Shown here one piece after another: positions 6,701 to 13,790 of a stretch of DNA of 14,903 bases (positions within the stretch are counted from its first letter, which is position 1; every line of letters starts with the position of its first letter). The notes below the pieces were generated by a model. That model saw only the letters and a program-made list of their open reading frames with translations. It ran no database searches and had not been told where the DNA came from. The stretch comes from Pelagophyceae sp. CCMP2097 (Eukaryota > Sar > Pelagophyceae): contig MU657692.1 of NCBI GenBank assembly GCA_026770575.1, positions 1 to 14,903 of the forward strand, in the 5' to 3' direction. Both the position numbers and the translations under genes were made by a program.

Positions 6701-9700
6701 AAGTGGGGCAGCCGCCGCTTTGAAGAATAAAACCGCGCTTCGACGCCGTCTGCTTGACCTCTTGCGGCCGCTCGAAGACGCGCACGAAGACGCGGATGTA
6801 GAAATCGATGCTGAGCGACAGCACGGGCACCTACGGCGCTCTTTTGAGACGGCGGTCGCAACTCCGCCCAAAGGGAACAGCTCGTTCTTAGAGATCCCGC
6901 CACGGGAACACCACGTCGACCGGCGACTCTGCAACTCTTCCCAAAAAGACGTTTCACCAGAGGGACTTTTCCCTCGACAAAGACTTTTTCCCTCGACAAA
7001 GACCTCTTCACCGAGCCTTGAGGACCGTGAGACCGGGGCCCCAAGTCCGCAGGAACCTGTTTTCGGGGCCCTCGTGTCTCCAGGGGACCCTGCCGCGGGA
7101 CCCTGCCGCGGGACCCTGCCGCGGGACCCTGCCGCGGGACCCTGCCGCGGAACCGAGGACAGGGGCCTTGTTTTGGCGACGGTGCCACAAGGCGGTGTCT
7201 TCCAGGGTCCTTGGCGCGGACTCTGCAACTCTCGCCAGAGGGGCCGACTGTCTTCGTCTGAGAGGGACAAAAGGGTCTCCCCAACGGACAAAAGGGTCTC
7301 CCCAACGGACGTTTAAAGGGGCCCGAACCATCGGGACCTGGAGCTGGGATCCAAGTTGGAATTCGACGATTCAGAGTGCGGCTCTCGGAAGTTCGCCGCA
7401 AGGCAAGATGCCCGAAGTCCCGGGAAACGTGACTGGGGGGGCGGGAAACGGGGACCAGAAATCGAGGAACCGTTTCAAGGAACCGTTTCGAGGAACCTTG
7501 CGATAGAGTCCCTGTCAAAACGACGGTGCCAGAGGGACCTGGTCTCTCGGGACTCGGGTCACAGGGTCCTTGGCGCGGGGACGTTGATTTCTGGAACGAT
7601 TTCCGCGGCCCTCTCGGGAAGGACCTCTTCTGATGGGCATATTTGCACCGGGCCCGTGAAGCACCGGGCCGCTTCACGGGGCCTTGTCGCAGAGACCGGG
7701 CCGTCGTTGCCGGAAACGTGCGAGAGCGACTTTTTTCTTCTTTTGCACGGAAACGTCGCCGGAAACAAGGGACCTTGTCCAGGCGGCATCCACCTGGTCA
7801 CTTGGGGCCCTGCTTCAGAGGGGCCCTGCTTCAGAGGGGCCCTGCTTCAGAGGGGCCCTGGTTCAGAGGGGCCCTCGGCACGGAGACCCTTGGTCGCCGA
7901 GACCCGAGAATCCGCCACTCTGTCCAAAAAGAATGCGCAACTCTGTCCAATAAAGACGATTCAGAGGGACCTCGTCTCATTTCGATCAAAGGGCCCTGCA
8001 GAGTCGCACCTCAAAAGATGCAAATGACTCTCCTAGAGTGGCGGGGCCCAAAGTTGCGGCAAATCTGACCCTGCCACAGCAACGCAGAGCGACCTCGGCA
8101 TCGTGACCTTGCCAAGGCGACGTTGTCACCGGGATCCGGTCACCGGGCTCTGTGCCGCAGGGCTCTGTGCCACAGGGACCCTGGATCCTAAACTGTTCGT
8201 CACGGTGTGACGGGGCCCTCTTCCCGGGAAAGGTGCCTCGGGGACCCTGCCAAAGGGCACCGTCCACCTTGCCACAGGGTCCATGTCACCTCTGTCACCG
8301 GAACCCCGTCGCGCGCCCTTTGCAGGGAACCCCCTTTTCGAAAAGGGGGCTCTGAAGGGACGTCCTCAGAGGCACCTCTTCTGATCGGGACCTCGTCACC
8401 GGGCCTTGCCAATGAATCAGGGCCCGAAGTCACGATGCCCTTTGAACCTCGTCTGATAGGGACCTCATCACCGGACCCTGCCAAGGGCAATCGTCAAAGG
8501 GCAATCGTCAAAGGGACCTTGTGATGGAAGCCTCATTCCGGGAAGCGTGCCTCGGAGGCGTCGTATTGGGAAACACTCATCCTCGTCACCGCGACGTTGC
8601 CGCCCGATCATAGGGCCCTGTTCAGAGGCCCCAAGTCAGAGGCCCCAAGTCAGAGGAACCTTGCCATCCCGTCTAGGGCCCTTTGCGTGGAAACCCCGAT
8701 GCATGGGGACGTCGACTCATCTCAAAGGGACCTCTTCCGATAGGACCTCTTCACCGGGCCTCCTCAAGGACCGCGCCAAATCGTCACGGCGGCGCTGTCA
8801 AAGGGACCTCTTCAAGGCCAACAGGCTCCCCCGCCACAAAATCCTGTCTCACAGCGACGTGCCACGGAGGGAACCCGCTGGCGAGGGGACGTCGACTCAT
8901 GCTTCAGGACCTCGCCTGATAGGGGCCTCGTCTGATAGTTCGCGTCGGACCGTGGCACGGGGCCAGAGGTCGCAGGGACCAAATCGCAGGGACTTGTGAG
9001 AGGGACCTCGTTGGAATGTGCCTCGAAAGACTTTCTCAAAGACAATGCGACGGGAATCGACTGGCAAACGGACCTTTTCAAGGCCACGCTGTCACGGGGA
9101 CCCCTGCGCTGCAGGGACCCTGTCGCAGGGACCTTTGCGCGGGGGCCCCATGGCGCGGAGATGTCGACCTGGAACTCTCGACGTACAGCTCGAGACAAAA
9201 ATGCGTCTGATAGGGCCTCCTCCGAGGGCTTTCCAAAGGACCGCGCCACGGCAACCTCGTATTCGGGCCCTCTTCATATTCGGGCCCTCTTCAAAGGGAC
9301 TCTATGAAAATCCTCGCCCTGAGGAAAGAGGCAAGCCTGCGGACTCGTTGGGTCCAGGAGCAGGGTTCGGGTTCGCGGGCCGGGATTGCCGGGATTGCGC
9401 GTTGAAGGCCGACCCGCCTTTTGAGTCGGTCTGGCCGTGGCCCGAACCCGACCCGACAAGACGGGTAATTTGACAAACCCGCGACGCTTCGGCACAACTT
9501 GGAAAACACCGTCCCTCCTCGCCATCGGGTCTTCGACTTTACGGGCCCCAGCAAGGCCTCTTGAGCGGCCACTTGCCCGGCCTCTGGTCACTTCCAACGT
9601 CATACAAGGCCTCGACGGGCGGCCTCTTTGCAGATGCCCCTGAAGTTTGTTTTCCGCGGCCAGTCCGGGCGGGCCCCTCGAAGGCCTCTTTGCGGCCACT

Positions 9701-12700
9701 TGCACGGCCTCTGCGCGGGCACTTGCTTCGGCCTTTTCCAAGCGCCCTCTCAAGCCCCCACGCAGGGTTCCTTGCAAGAGACCGGGCCGCCGCGGCGACT
9801 TGGAGGACCCGTCCTTTGCGACCGTCCGAAGGGCCCTTCAAGCGACCGTCCTTGGGGCCCGCCCAGGGGACGTCGCATTCGGGCCGCAGTCGAAGAGGCA
9901 GCCGAAAGGACCTTGCTTCTGGACCGACTTCGGGCCCGCCAATCCACGCCATTGTCGCAGAGGGCCCGTCTCCGGGACGGTCAAAGTCAAATTTCACCGT
10001 CAGCGTCCAATGGAAGTGGACCGCCCTTTGCCTCTCGAGGGGCCGTCGACACGGCGCCGTTTCGACGTTTCGAGGCACCAGGGCGTCGAGGGAAAGAGCG
10101 GTCGGTCCCGCCATTTTAAAATGCAGTGCGTTTCAGCGACGCGGCACAGTGCGATGTGCCTCTTGTATTTCGTCGCCGCCGCCTCGAGAGTGTGCAGGAG
10201 AATCCGCAGCGCGTTTTCGTGGAGAAACCGCGACTTGATGGGCATCGAGCCGTACTTGGCGTAGCACACCTGGTTCAAAGAATCGAAAAATGAAGTCCGC
10301 GCAGTCTCCCCAAAAAACACGCACCTCTGGGTAGTTGCCCGACAAGACGGCCATGTCCGTCGACGTGACGCACAACAGCCCGCCGTCGGCCAACGCTTGC
10401 ACGGCGCCGTCGACGAACGGGGCGGCGGAGCCGTAGGGGTCGAGATCAATGACGTCATACTGCGAGCCGCGGCGGCCTACGTTGGACTTATCTCGAAACG
10501 GCGATACAACACTTAAGATGAGGCCCGGACGTCGAGAAGACGGCCCTGGAGACGGCCCTGGAGACGGACTTCAAAAAGGCCCTCGGGACGGTCTTCGAGA
10601 CGGTCTTCGGGACGGTCTTCGAGACGGCCCTCGAAAGACGGCCCTCGAGGCAACCTCAAAGACAACCCTCAAAGACGGCCTTCAAAGACGGTTTCGAGAC
10701 GGTCCTCGAGGCAGCCTGAAGACGGCCCTTGAGACGATTCTCGAGACGGCCCACAAGACGGTCCTTGAGGCGGCTTTCAGACGGCCCTCAAGACAGCCAC
10801 GAGACGGCTCGCAAGACGGTCCTCGAGTTTGTCCCCAAGACGGCCACGCAGATGACCCGCCTCGACGGCCCCACGGCACCGTCACCCACAAACGCCGGTG
10901 GGGCGTTTTTCAAACCGGCGCCGCTCAACTTGGCCCCCGTGTCTTTCTCGCCGGCGATTTGTCACTCTCCTCGGGATCATCTCGATGAGTCGGATCCAGA
11001 GGGAAAGAGACGCGGCTTCCTCGCCGCCGGCCTTGGATTCGATCATCGCGAGCAGCGCGTCTGCGTTTTGCGCCGTGCAGACGTCGGCGGCGCCGTTTTG
11101 GGAAATGTTGCGCTCCGCGGCAGCGGTGGCGTCCACCTCGAAATCATTTGAGACCACGCACTTCACGCCGGGCACCTAGAGCGCCCTCTCCGAAAAGGCA
11201 CCGCTTTCTCCGAAAAGGCACCCTCGCAGGGCTGGCGAGAGAACAGCGTCGGGGAGCCCCAGAACGGCCTTCTCTTCTTGAGGGCCGCCTCCGAGTCACG
11301 GGACATTCAAGCGCTTCGGGAGCGCGCCGTCTCGGGTTCGTCTCGAGGCCGCTTCGAGAACCACCTCGTCTTCAGGACCCCGCCTCTCCAACCTCTCGAG
11401 CGGCTCCAGAGGCCGCCTCGAGGGCAGAGGCCCTTGAAAGGGCTGTCTCGAGGACCTTTTTAGAGGACCTTTTTGAGGACCGACGTAGAGGCCGTCTTGG
11501 GTGCTTTGTCTCGACGGGCCGTCCAGAGACCGTCTCGAGTACCGTCTTGGGTTCGTCTCGAGACCACTTGGAGTCGCACCTCGAGGCCCAAACCCGTCGA
11601 TACAACCCGCGTCGAGCGGGCTCCGTCCAGAGACCGACGTAGAGGGCCGTCCTCGAGGACCTTCTCTCGAGGGCCGTCTCCCGGTCGGCTTGGAGCCGAT
11701 GACCGTCTCGAGAAGACCGCCGTAGAGGGTCGTTTCGAGATTGTACCAGAGGGCCGTTTCGAGGCGTCTTCAGGGCCGTCAAAGTGCCTCGAGGCCGTCT
11801 AGGCGTCGTCTGGAAGACGACCCAGAGGGCCGTCCAGAGCCCGTCTTCGGGACCGAGGCCATCTCGAGAGGCCGTTTCGAGGGCGGCCAAAGAGGCCGTC
11901 TTGGGTCCAACGTCCGTTCAGAGACCGCCTCGAGTCTTCAGGACCGTCTACTTTCTCTCTCGAGGCAGTCTCGGGGCCGTCTCGAGGGCCGTCTGAAGGA
12001 CCCTCTCGAGGAGGGCCATCTCGAGGACCGTCTCTCGTCTTCAGGACCCCGTCGAGAGGGCCGTCGTCAAACCCGCCGAGAGGGCCCCGTCCAGAGGCTT
12101 AAGTAGAGGGCCGTTCAGAGGCCTTCGCGGAGAACTGCCTCTCGAGAGGACCTTCTCAAGGGCCGTCTTGAGGGCTGTCTCGAGGGCCGTCTCCTCGAGA
12201 GGGCCGTCTCGAGGGTCGTCTCGAGAAGACCGTCTTGAGGACCCGTCTCGAGGACCCGGCCCTCGCCGGAGTCGCGGCGCGCGCTCATCTGGGATACCCA
12301 CGGCGGCCTCAAGAGAGACTTTGCAAAGACCTCGCGAGGCCCCTTGTGCCTCCTCGGGGTCCTTGCGAGGGCGCCTTGCAAGGAGACGCGTTTCAAAGGG
12401 GAGCCTCGCGGTTGTGGGCCATCTTTCAGAAAGACGACCCGTGCCAAGGGCCTTTCCAAGGAGCCTTTCCAAGGGGCCTTTCCAACAGACTTTGCGAGGA
12501 GCTCTTTTCGAGGGCAGGGGCCTTGCAAAGGGCAGGGGCCTTGCAAGGGGCTTTCACAAGGGACTTTCAAAGGGAAGGAAAGCTCCCGACTTTCAAACGA
12601 GCTCATTGCCGGCAAAGGTCCCAGAGTACGCACCTCTTTCGCGTAGCGGATGGAGCGCAGCCCAGTCGCGGCGAGCGCGTCCAGGATCTCAATGCCGTCG

Positions 12701-13790
12701 GTAGACGCCGTCTCCCGCAGCCTTGCATCCAACTGAATCGCAGAAAGACCGTAAAGCTCCTTCCGCTTCGCCTCGGCCGCAATCATCCCGGCGCCGGCCT
12801 CGCCCGTCTTGTTGCCCGCCTTTTTCGCCTTGAGCTCCTCTTTCTCGATGTACCGCCACTGCGCGAAGAGCGAGATGACAAGAACGCTCAAGTCGCGGTT
12901 GAAGACTTGCACCTGGAGCGTGGGATGATCCACTGTGGTCAAGACTCGTGTGAAGTGGTCTCGACAAACGGACCTTGTTGTAGAACACGGGTCCATCGTT
13001 GGCGGCGGTGCCCTTTCCCGCCGTGTCCCCGGACCGGCACTCGTACTCGATCGAGACCGAGCCTTCCGTGATCGTCTCGTTGGGAAGCAGCGCGGCGGGC
13101 GGCGTCTTCTTCTTCTTCTCCTTGCGGGGTTCCTAAAGTGGCGGGGTTCCTAAAGTGGCCCCTCGGCGTGCGTCCGTCCGACAGGCCAGAGCCCAGAGGG
13201 GTTTCGTTGAGAGACCGCCGCCTCGAGGGTCCGTAGAGAGGGCCCGTAGAGAGGGCCCGGCACCGTGTAGAGGACCCGCAGCGAAGAACCTCCTTGACGG
13301 CACGTACAAGGCCCGCTTCGAGAGTCCTTGGAGAGGGGCCTTTGAAAAAAGGCCTCGAAAGCCCTTTGCAAGACTCGTAGAGAGGCGCCGTCGAGAGGGC
13401 ACATCTCGAGGGCCCGTATTGAGGGTCAGCCCCCCGCGAGAGAGGGCCTCGCTCGAAAGCCCGTCTCCAAGGGCCTGTAGAGAGGGCCCGTATCGAGGCA
13501 TCGTCGAGACGGGCCCCGTCTCGAGGACCCGCCTCGAGAGCCCGCCTTTGCAATGGTCCTTACAGAAAATCCGTCTCAAGCGAATCCCTTCTGGCGGCCT
13601 TTTGTCCCTTTGGCGGCCCTCGCACCCCACCGAAGACCCCTTCATCCCGCCAAAGTCCACGCACGTTCTTCTTCGGCTGCTCCGCCGCCGCCGGCACGGC
13701 GACCGCGGATGCGGCGGCCGGCGCGGCCGCCGGCGCGGCTGCGACCGGCGCGGCGGCGGCGGCGGGCAGCGTCGAGACGGGCGTCGACAT
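3378..13790 (-). CDS. TRM1: tRNA (guanine(26)-N2)-dimethyltransferase Trm1, ten exons (model)
   Basis: Trm1 uses S-adenosylmethionine to convert G26 of tRNAs to N2,N2-dimethylguanosine. The spliced model joins 13790-13665, 13132-12974, 12912-12634, 11175-10890, 10476-10325, 10269-10153, 6830-6632, 6582-6281, 6168-5989 and 3701-3378, giving about 707 residues against about 660 in human TRMT1. Family motifs appear in order: FNRD (99-102), SAM-binding [13 protein letters not shown] (172-184), acidic SND (197-199), catalytic DLDPYG (294-299), CYAKYGSM (336-343), [10 protein letters not shown] (382-391), [13 protein letters not shown] (528-540), [12 protein letters not shown] near 571-582, KTDAP (621-625), WDIMR (630-634) and NPEEYWGP (686-693). 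Every junction keeps phase. The start ATG at 13790 has a good Kozak context (TTCACCATG), and no in-frame ATG precedes it before the stop at 13956-13958. A short basic C-terminus (GRKKSR) may aid nuclear targeting. Confidence 0.9.
3961..4147 (+). mobile_element. GC-rich dispersed element, copy A, with 12-bp terminal inverted repeats
   Basis: CAGGAGCAGGGG at 3961-3972 is perfectly inverted at 4136-4147. The body carries the family core: ACCCGCGGGT, GGCCGATCCG, GGGTCTGGCCGTGGC, CCCGAGAAGACGGGTTTGG and TTTGACAAACCCGCGAC. Size (187 bp), TIRs and copy number suggest a MITE-like unit. No clear target duplication is visible. Confidence 0.6.
4495..4690 (+). mobile_element. GC-rich dispersed element, copy B
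   Basis: It shares ACCCGCGGGT, TTGGCGCGTTTTGGCCGACC, GGGTCTGACCGTGGCAC, CCGAACCCGACGGG and GCAAACCCGCGG with copies A, C and D, in the same order. The left end CCGGAGCTTAAACGGGTT resembles the inverted right end of copy C. The right boundary is approximate. Confidence 0.5.
4785..4903. repeat. Fold-back element, about 53-bp arms and 12-nt loop
   Basis: The left arm (4785-4837) and right arm (4850-4903) are inverted copies with only a few mismatches. Each contains GGCGTA(T/C)AGGGCCCCGCAG, GGCCGAGAG and a CATCTAAGC or CTATCTAAGC block next to the loop. In RNA this would form a very stable hairpin in TRM1 intron 9. The same sequence, unpaired and in direct orientation, recurs twice at 14306-14423. 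Confidence 0.85.
4926..5105 (+). mobile_element. GC-rich dispersed element, copy C
   Basis: It contains GACCCGCGGGTCTGGCCGTG and CGACCCGAGAAGACGGGGTT, close to copy A. The left end GGGGCTTGAA and the inverted right end (AGGAGCTTGAA, from 5095-5104) form an imperfect terminal inverted repeat. The body is otherwise shuffled relative to B. Confidence 0.5.
5453..5488. repeat. Perfect 36-bp AT-rich palindrome
   Basis: CCTTTTATAAAAGTTTTA is followed immediately by its exact reverse complement, with no spacer. A partial copy (CCTTTTATAAAACTTT) lies at about 5400-5415. It interrupts the GC-rich minisatellite of intron 9 and could extrude as a cruciform. Confidence 0.92.
5824..5879 (+). repeat. GGGCCCGTCTCCGGGATGGT direct repeats
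   Basis: Two copies of GGCCCGTCTCCGGGATGGT lie 27 bp apart (5829 and 5856 region). A third copy with one mismatch, sharing the flanks CAGAGG and TCAAAG, occurs in intron 6 at 9958-9986, in the same orientation. Confidence 0.8.
5989..6168 (-). CDS. TRM1: TRM1 exon 9 (residues 541-600)
   Basis: It encodes [60 protein letters not shown]. The segment [23 protein letters not shown] follows the conserved Trm1 C-terminal domain almost residue for residue. It is phase 0 at both ends, acceptor GCTTAG|GTC and donor AAG|GTGCGT. Confidence 0.94.
6281..6582 (-). CDS. TRM1: TRM1 exon 8 (split codon 440 to residue 540)
   Basis: A charged, probably disordered insertion ([19 protein letters not shown], then an acidic [11 protein letters not shown] stretch) precedes the conserved [13 protein letters not shown]. 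The family's second CxxC pair is CNET here, with Cys517 kept and Thr520 in place of the second Cys. The donor is TGG|GTGCGC. Intron 8 is 112 bp (6169-6280) and AT-rich, with two TTTAAAATTTTCAAAA units. Confidence 0.92.
6632..6830 (-). CDS. TRM1: TRM1 exon 7 (residues 374-439 plus split codon)
   Basis: It starts [18 protein letters not shown], the diagnostic Trm1 block, then [19 protein letters not shown], the region that usually carries the first CxxC pair. Here the first Cys is Ser (411) and only Cys414 remains. The acceptor is CCGTAG|GTG at the end of the 3.3-kb intron 6. The donor G|GTACGG opens a 49-bp intron (6583-6631) in phase 1. Confidence 0.92.
7084..7148 (+). repeat. 13-bp x 5 perfect tandem array
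   Basis: GGGACCCTGCCGC is repeated five times without mismatch inside intron 6. Being perfect amid degraded neighbours, it is the youngest expansion in the intron and a likely length-polymorphic site. Confidence 0.95.
7804..7876 (+). repeat. 16-bp x 4.5 tandem array
   Basis: GGGGCCCTGCTTCAGA occurs three times identically, then once with GGTTCAGA, then as a truncated unit ending GGGGCCCTC. It shares the GGGCCC core with the rest of the intron but has its own period. Confidence 0.93.
9355..9520 (+). mobile_element. GC-rich dispersed element, copy D (in intron 6)
   Basis: It begins CAGGAGCAGGG like copy A. It carries GGCCGACCCG, GGTCTGGCCGTGGCCCGAAC, CCGACCCGACAAGACGGGT and TTTGACAAACCCGCGACG. 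The right end (ACCGTCCCTCCTC) looks like a deleted version of copy A's CCGCCCCTGCTCCTG. It is 4.2 kb from the other copies and in the same orientation. Confidence 0.58.
10153..10269 (-). CDS. TRM1: TRM1 exon 6 (residues 335-373), donor uncertain
   Basis: It encodes [18 protein letters not shown], then [12 protein letters not shown] and ATKYKRHI, a nearly invariant Trm1 block. Family continuity (KRHI|VPVLS) requires the exon to stop at ATC followed by GCACTG, i.e. a GC donor. A GT alternative (CGC|GTCGCT at 10140) keeps the frame but adds four residues, ALCR. The usual Met of HEMALRILL is Asn (residue 353) here. Confidence 0.88.
10325..10476 (-). CDS. TRM1: TRM1 exon 5, catalytic DPYG motif (residues 284-334)
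   Basis: It encodes [50 protein letters not shown]. The Asp-Pro-Tyr of DLDPYG is the family's catalytic/target-base binding motif, and [13 protein letters not shown] closely follows the plant-type RQYDVVDLDPYGS. The acceptor is ACGTAG|GC with two bases completing a split codon. The donor is GAG|GTGCGT, followed by a 55-bp intron (10270-10324). Confidence 0.93.
10477..10889 (-). repeat. TRM1 intron 4: 12-bp-period GACGG repeats
   Basis: On the plus strand the intron reads GACGGCCCTGGA, GACGGTCTTCGA and related dodecamers. Because 12 is a multiple of 3, this gives a spurious open frame of RDGL-type peptides. The monomer is the reverse complement of the GAGGGCCGTCTC monomer that fills neighbouring intron 3. 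Confidence 0.85.
10890..11175 (-). CDS. TRM1: TRM1 exon 4 (residues 189 to part of 284), 3' boundary uncertain
   Basis: The conserved part reads [12 protein letters not shown]...ERNISQNG, the second strand of the Rossmann-like fold with Asp199 as probable SAM ribose ligand, then [12 protein letters not shown]. Relative to Trm1 proteins I know, about 41 extra Arg-rich residues (243-283) follow before the catalytic exon. I end the exon at T|GTGGGT because this is the only good GT donor in the required phase 1 and the repeats start directly after it. A stop (TGA) lies 4 nt beyond. An earlier, non-canonical donor would remove the odd tail. Confidence 0.72.
11176..12633 (-). repeat. TRM1 intron 3: GAGGGCCGTCTC degenerate array
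   Basis: About 1.46 kb. From about 11290 to 12260 the plus strand is a degenerate array of GAGGGCCGTCTC / GAGGACCGTCTCGAG monomers with 12-17 bp spacing. From about 12330 to 12600, next to the donor, the dialect changes to CCTTTCCAAGGAG and GGGGCCTTGCAAG units. Confidence 0.85.
12634..12912 (-). CDS. TRM1: TRM1 exon 3 (residues 96-188)
   Basis: It encodes [17 protein letters not shown], the conserved helix after the N-terminal motif, a charged lineage-specific linker ([15 protein letters not shown]), and the SAM-binding loop [17 protein letters not shown]. The exon is 93 codons, phase 0 at both ends, with donor GAG|GTGCGT. It is followed by the 1458-bp repeat-filled intron 3. Confidence 0.93.
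12974..13132 (-). CDS. TRM1: TRM1 exon 2 (residues 43-95)
   Basis: It starts with a lysine-rich segment (PRKEKKKKT), a possible nuclear localisation signal. It then enters the conserved N-terminal strand [10 protein letters not shown] and the family motif VFYNK. The donor is AAG|GTCCGT. Intron 2 that follows is only 61 bp (12913-12973). The acceptor lies within a perfect 17-bp duplication (13124-13157); only the exon-proximal copy keeps the frame. Confidence 0.88.
13124..13157 (+). repeat. 17-bp tandem duplication over the intron 1 acceptor
   Basis: GCGGGGTTCCTAAAGTG is duplicated head to tail without mismatch. In the gene's sense each copy contains CACTTTAG|GAACCCCGC, so the 3' splice site itself is duplicated. 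Only the exon-proximal site (exon starting at 13132) keeps the reading frame; the other adds 17 nt and shifts it. Confidence 0.93.
13133..13664 (-). repeat. TRM1 intron 1: AGAGGGCCCGTAG repeats
   Basis: The 532-bp intron is built of AGAGGGCCCGTAG-like units on the plus strand (best at 13230-13260 and 13480-13500), mixed with CTCGAGGGCCCG and CTTTGAAAAAAGGCC stretches. It begins at the GTGCGT donor of exon 1. Confidence 0.8.
13665..13790 (-). CDS. TRM1: TRM1 exon 1 (residues 1-42)
   Basis: This encodes an N-terminus of nearly pure Ala/Pro/Val ([16 protein letters not shown]...) ending EQPKKN, then donor GTGCGT. It is low complexity and not conserved in the family, so assignment rests on the Kozak ATG, the phase-0 junction to exon 2 and the charge continuity [13 protein letters not shown]. 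The Ala/Pro tract is encoded by GCG/GCC/CCG repeats and may vary in length between individuals. Confidence 0.75.

Larger units (their letters stand above)
6831..10152 (-). repeat. TRM1 intron 6: 3.3 kb of degenerate 13-17 bp repeats
   Basis: The plus strand is a mosaic of drifting monomers such as GGGACCTCGTCACC, GGGACCTTGCCA and AAGGGCC. Local perfect or near-perfect arrays are: 18-19 bp x2 at 6966-7002, 13 bp x5 at 7084-7148, 22 bp x2 at 7263-7306, 16 bp x4 at 7804-7867, 14 bp x2 at 8485-8512, 14 bp x2 at 8623-8650 and 17 bp x2 at 9261-9294. Copy D of the GC-rich element is embedded at 9355-9520. Long open frames here reflect stop-poor repeat composition, not genes. Confidence 0.85.

Noticed and set aside
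6583..7677. Minus-strand open frame of 364 codons, and overlapping 351- and 322-codon frames
   Set aside because: Their only conserved parts are TRM1 exon 8 in the 351-codon frame and shadows of exon 7; the rest translates GGGACCCTGCCGC-type repeats. GC-rich repeats without stops produce long frames on several strands.
10449..10988. Plus-strand frame rich in RDGL/RDGP repeats, apparently a repeat protein
   Set aside because: It is a translation of 12-bp-period intron 4 repeats, bounded by antisense of TRM1 exons 4 and 5. The 4-residue period follows from the DNA period.
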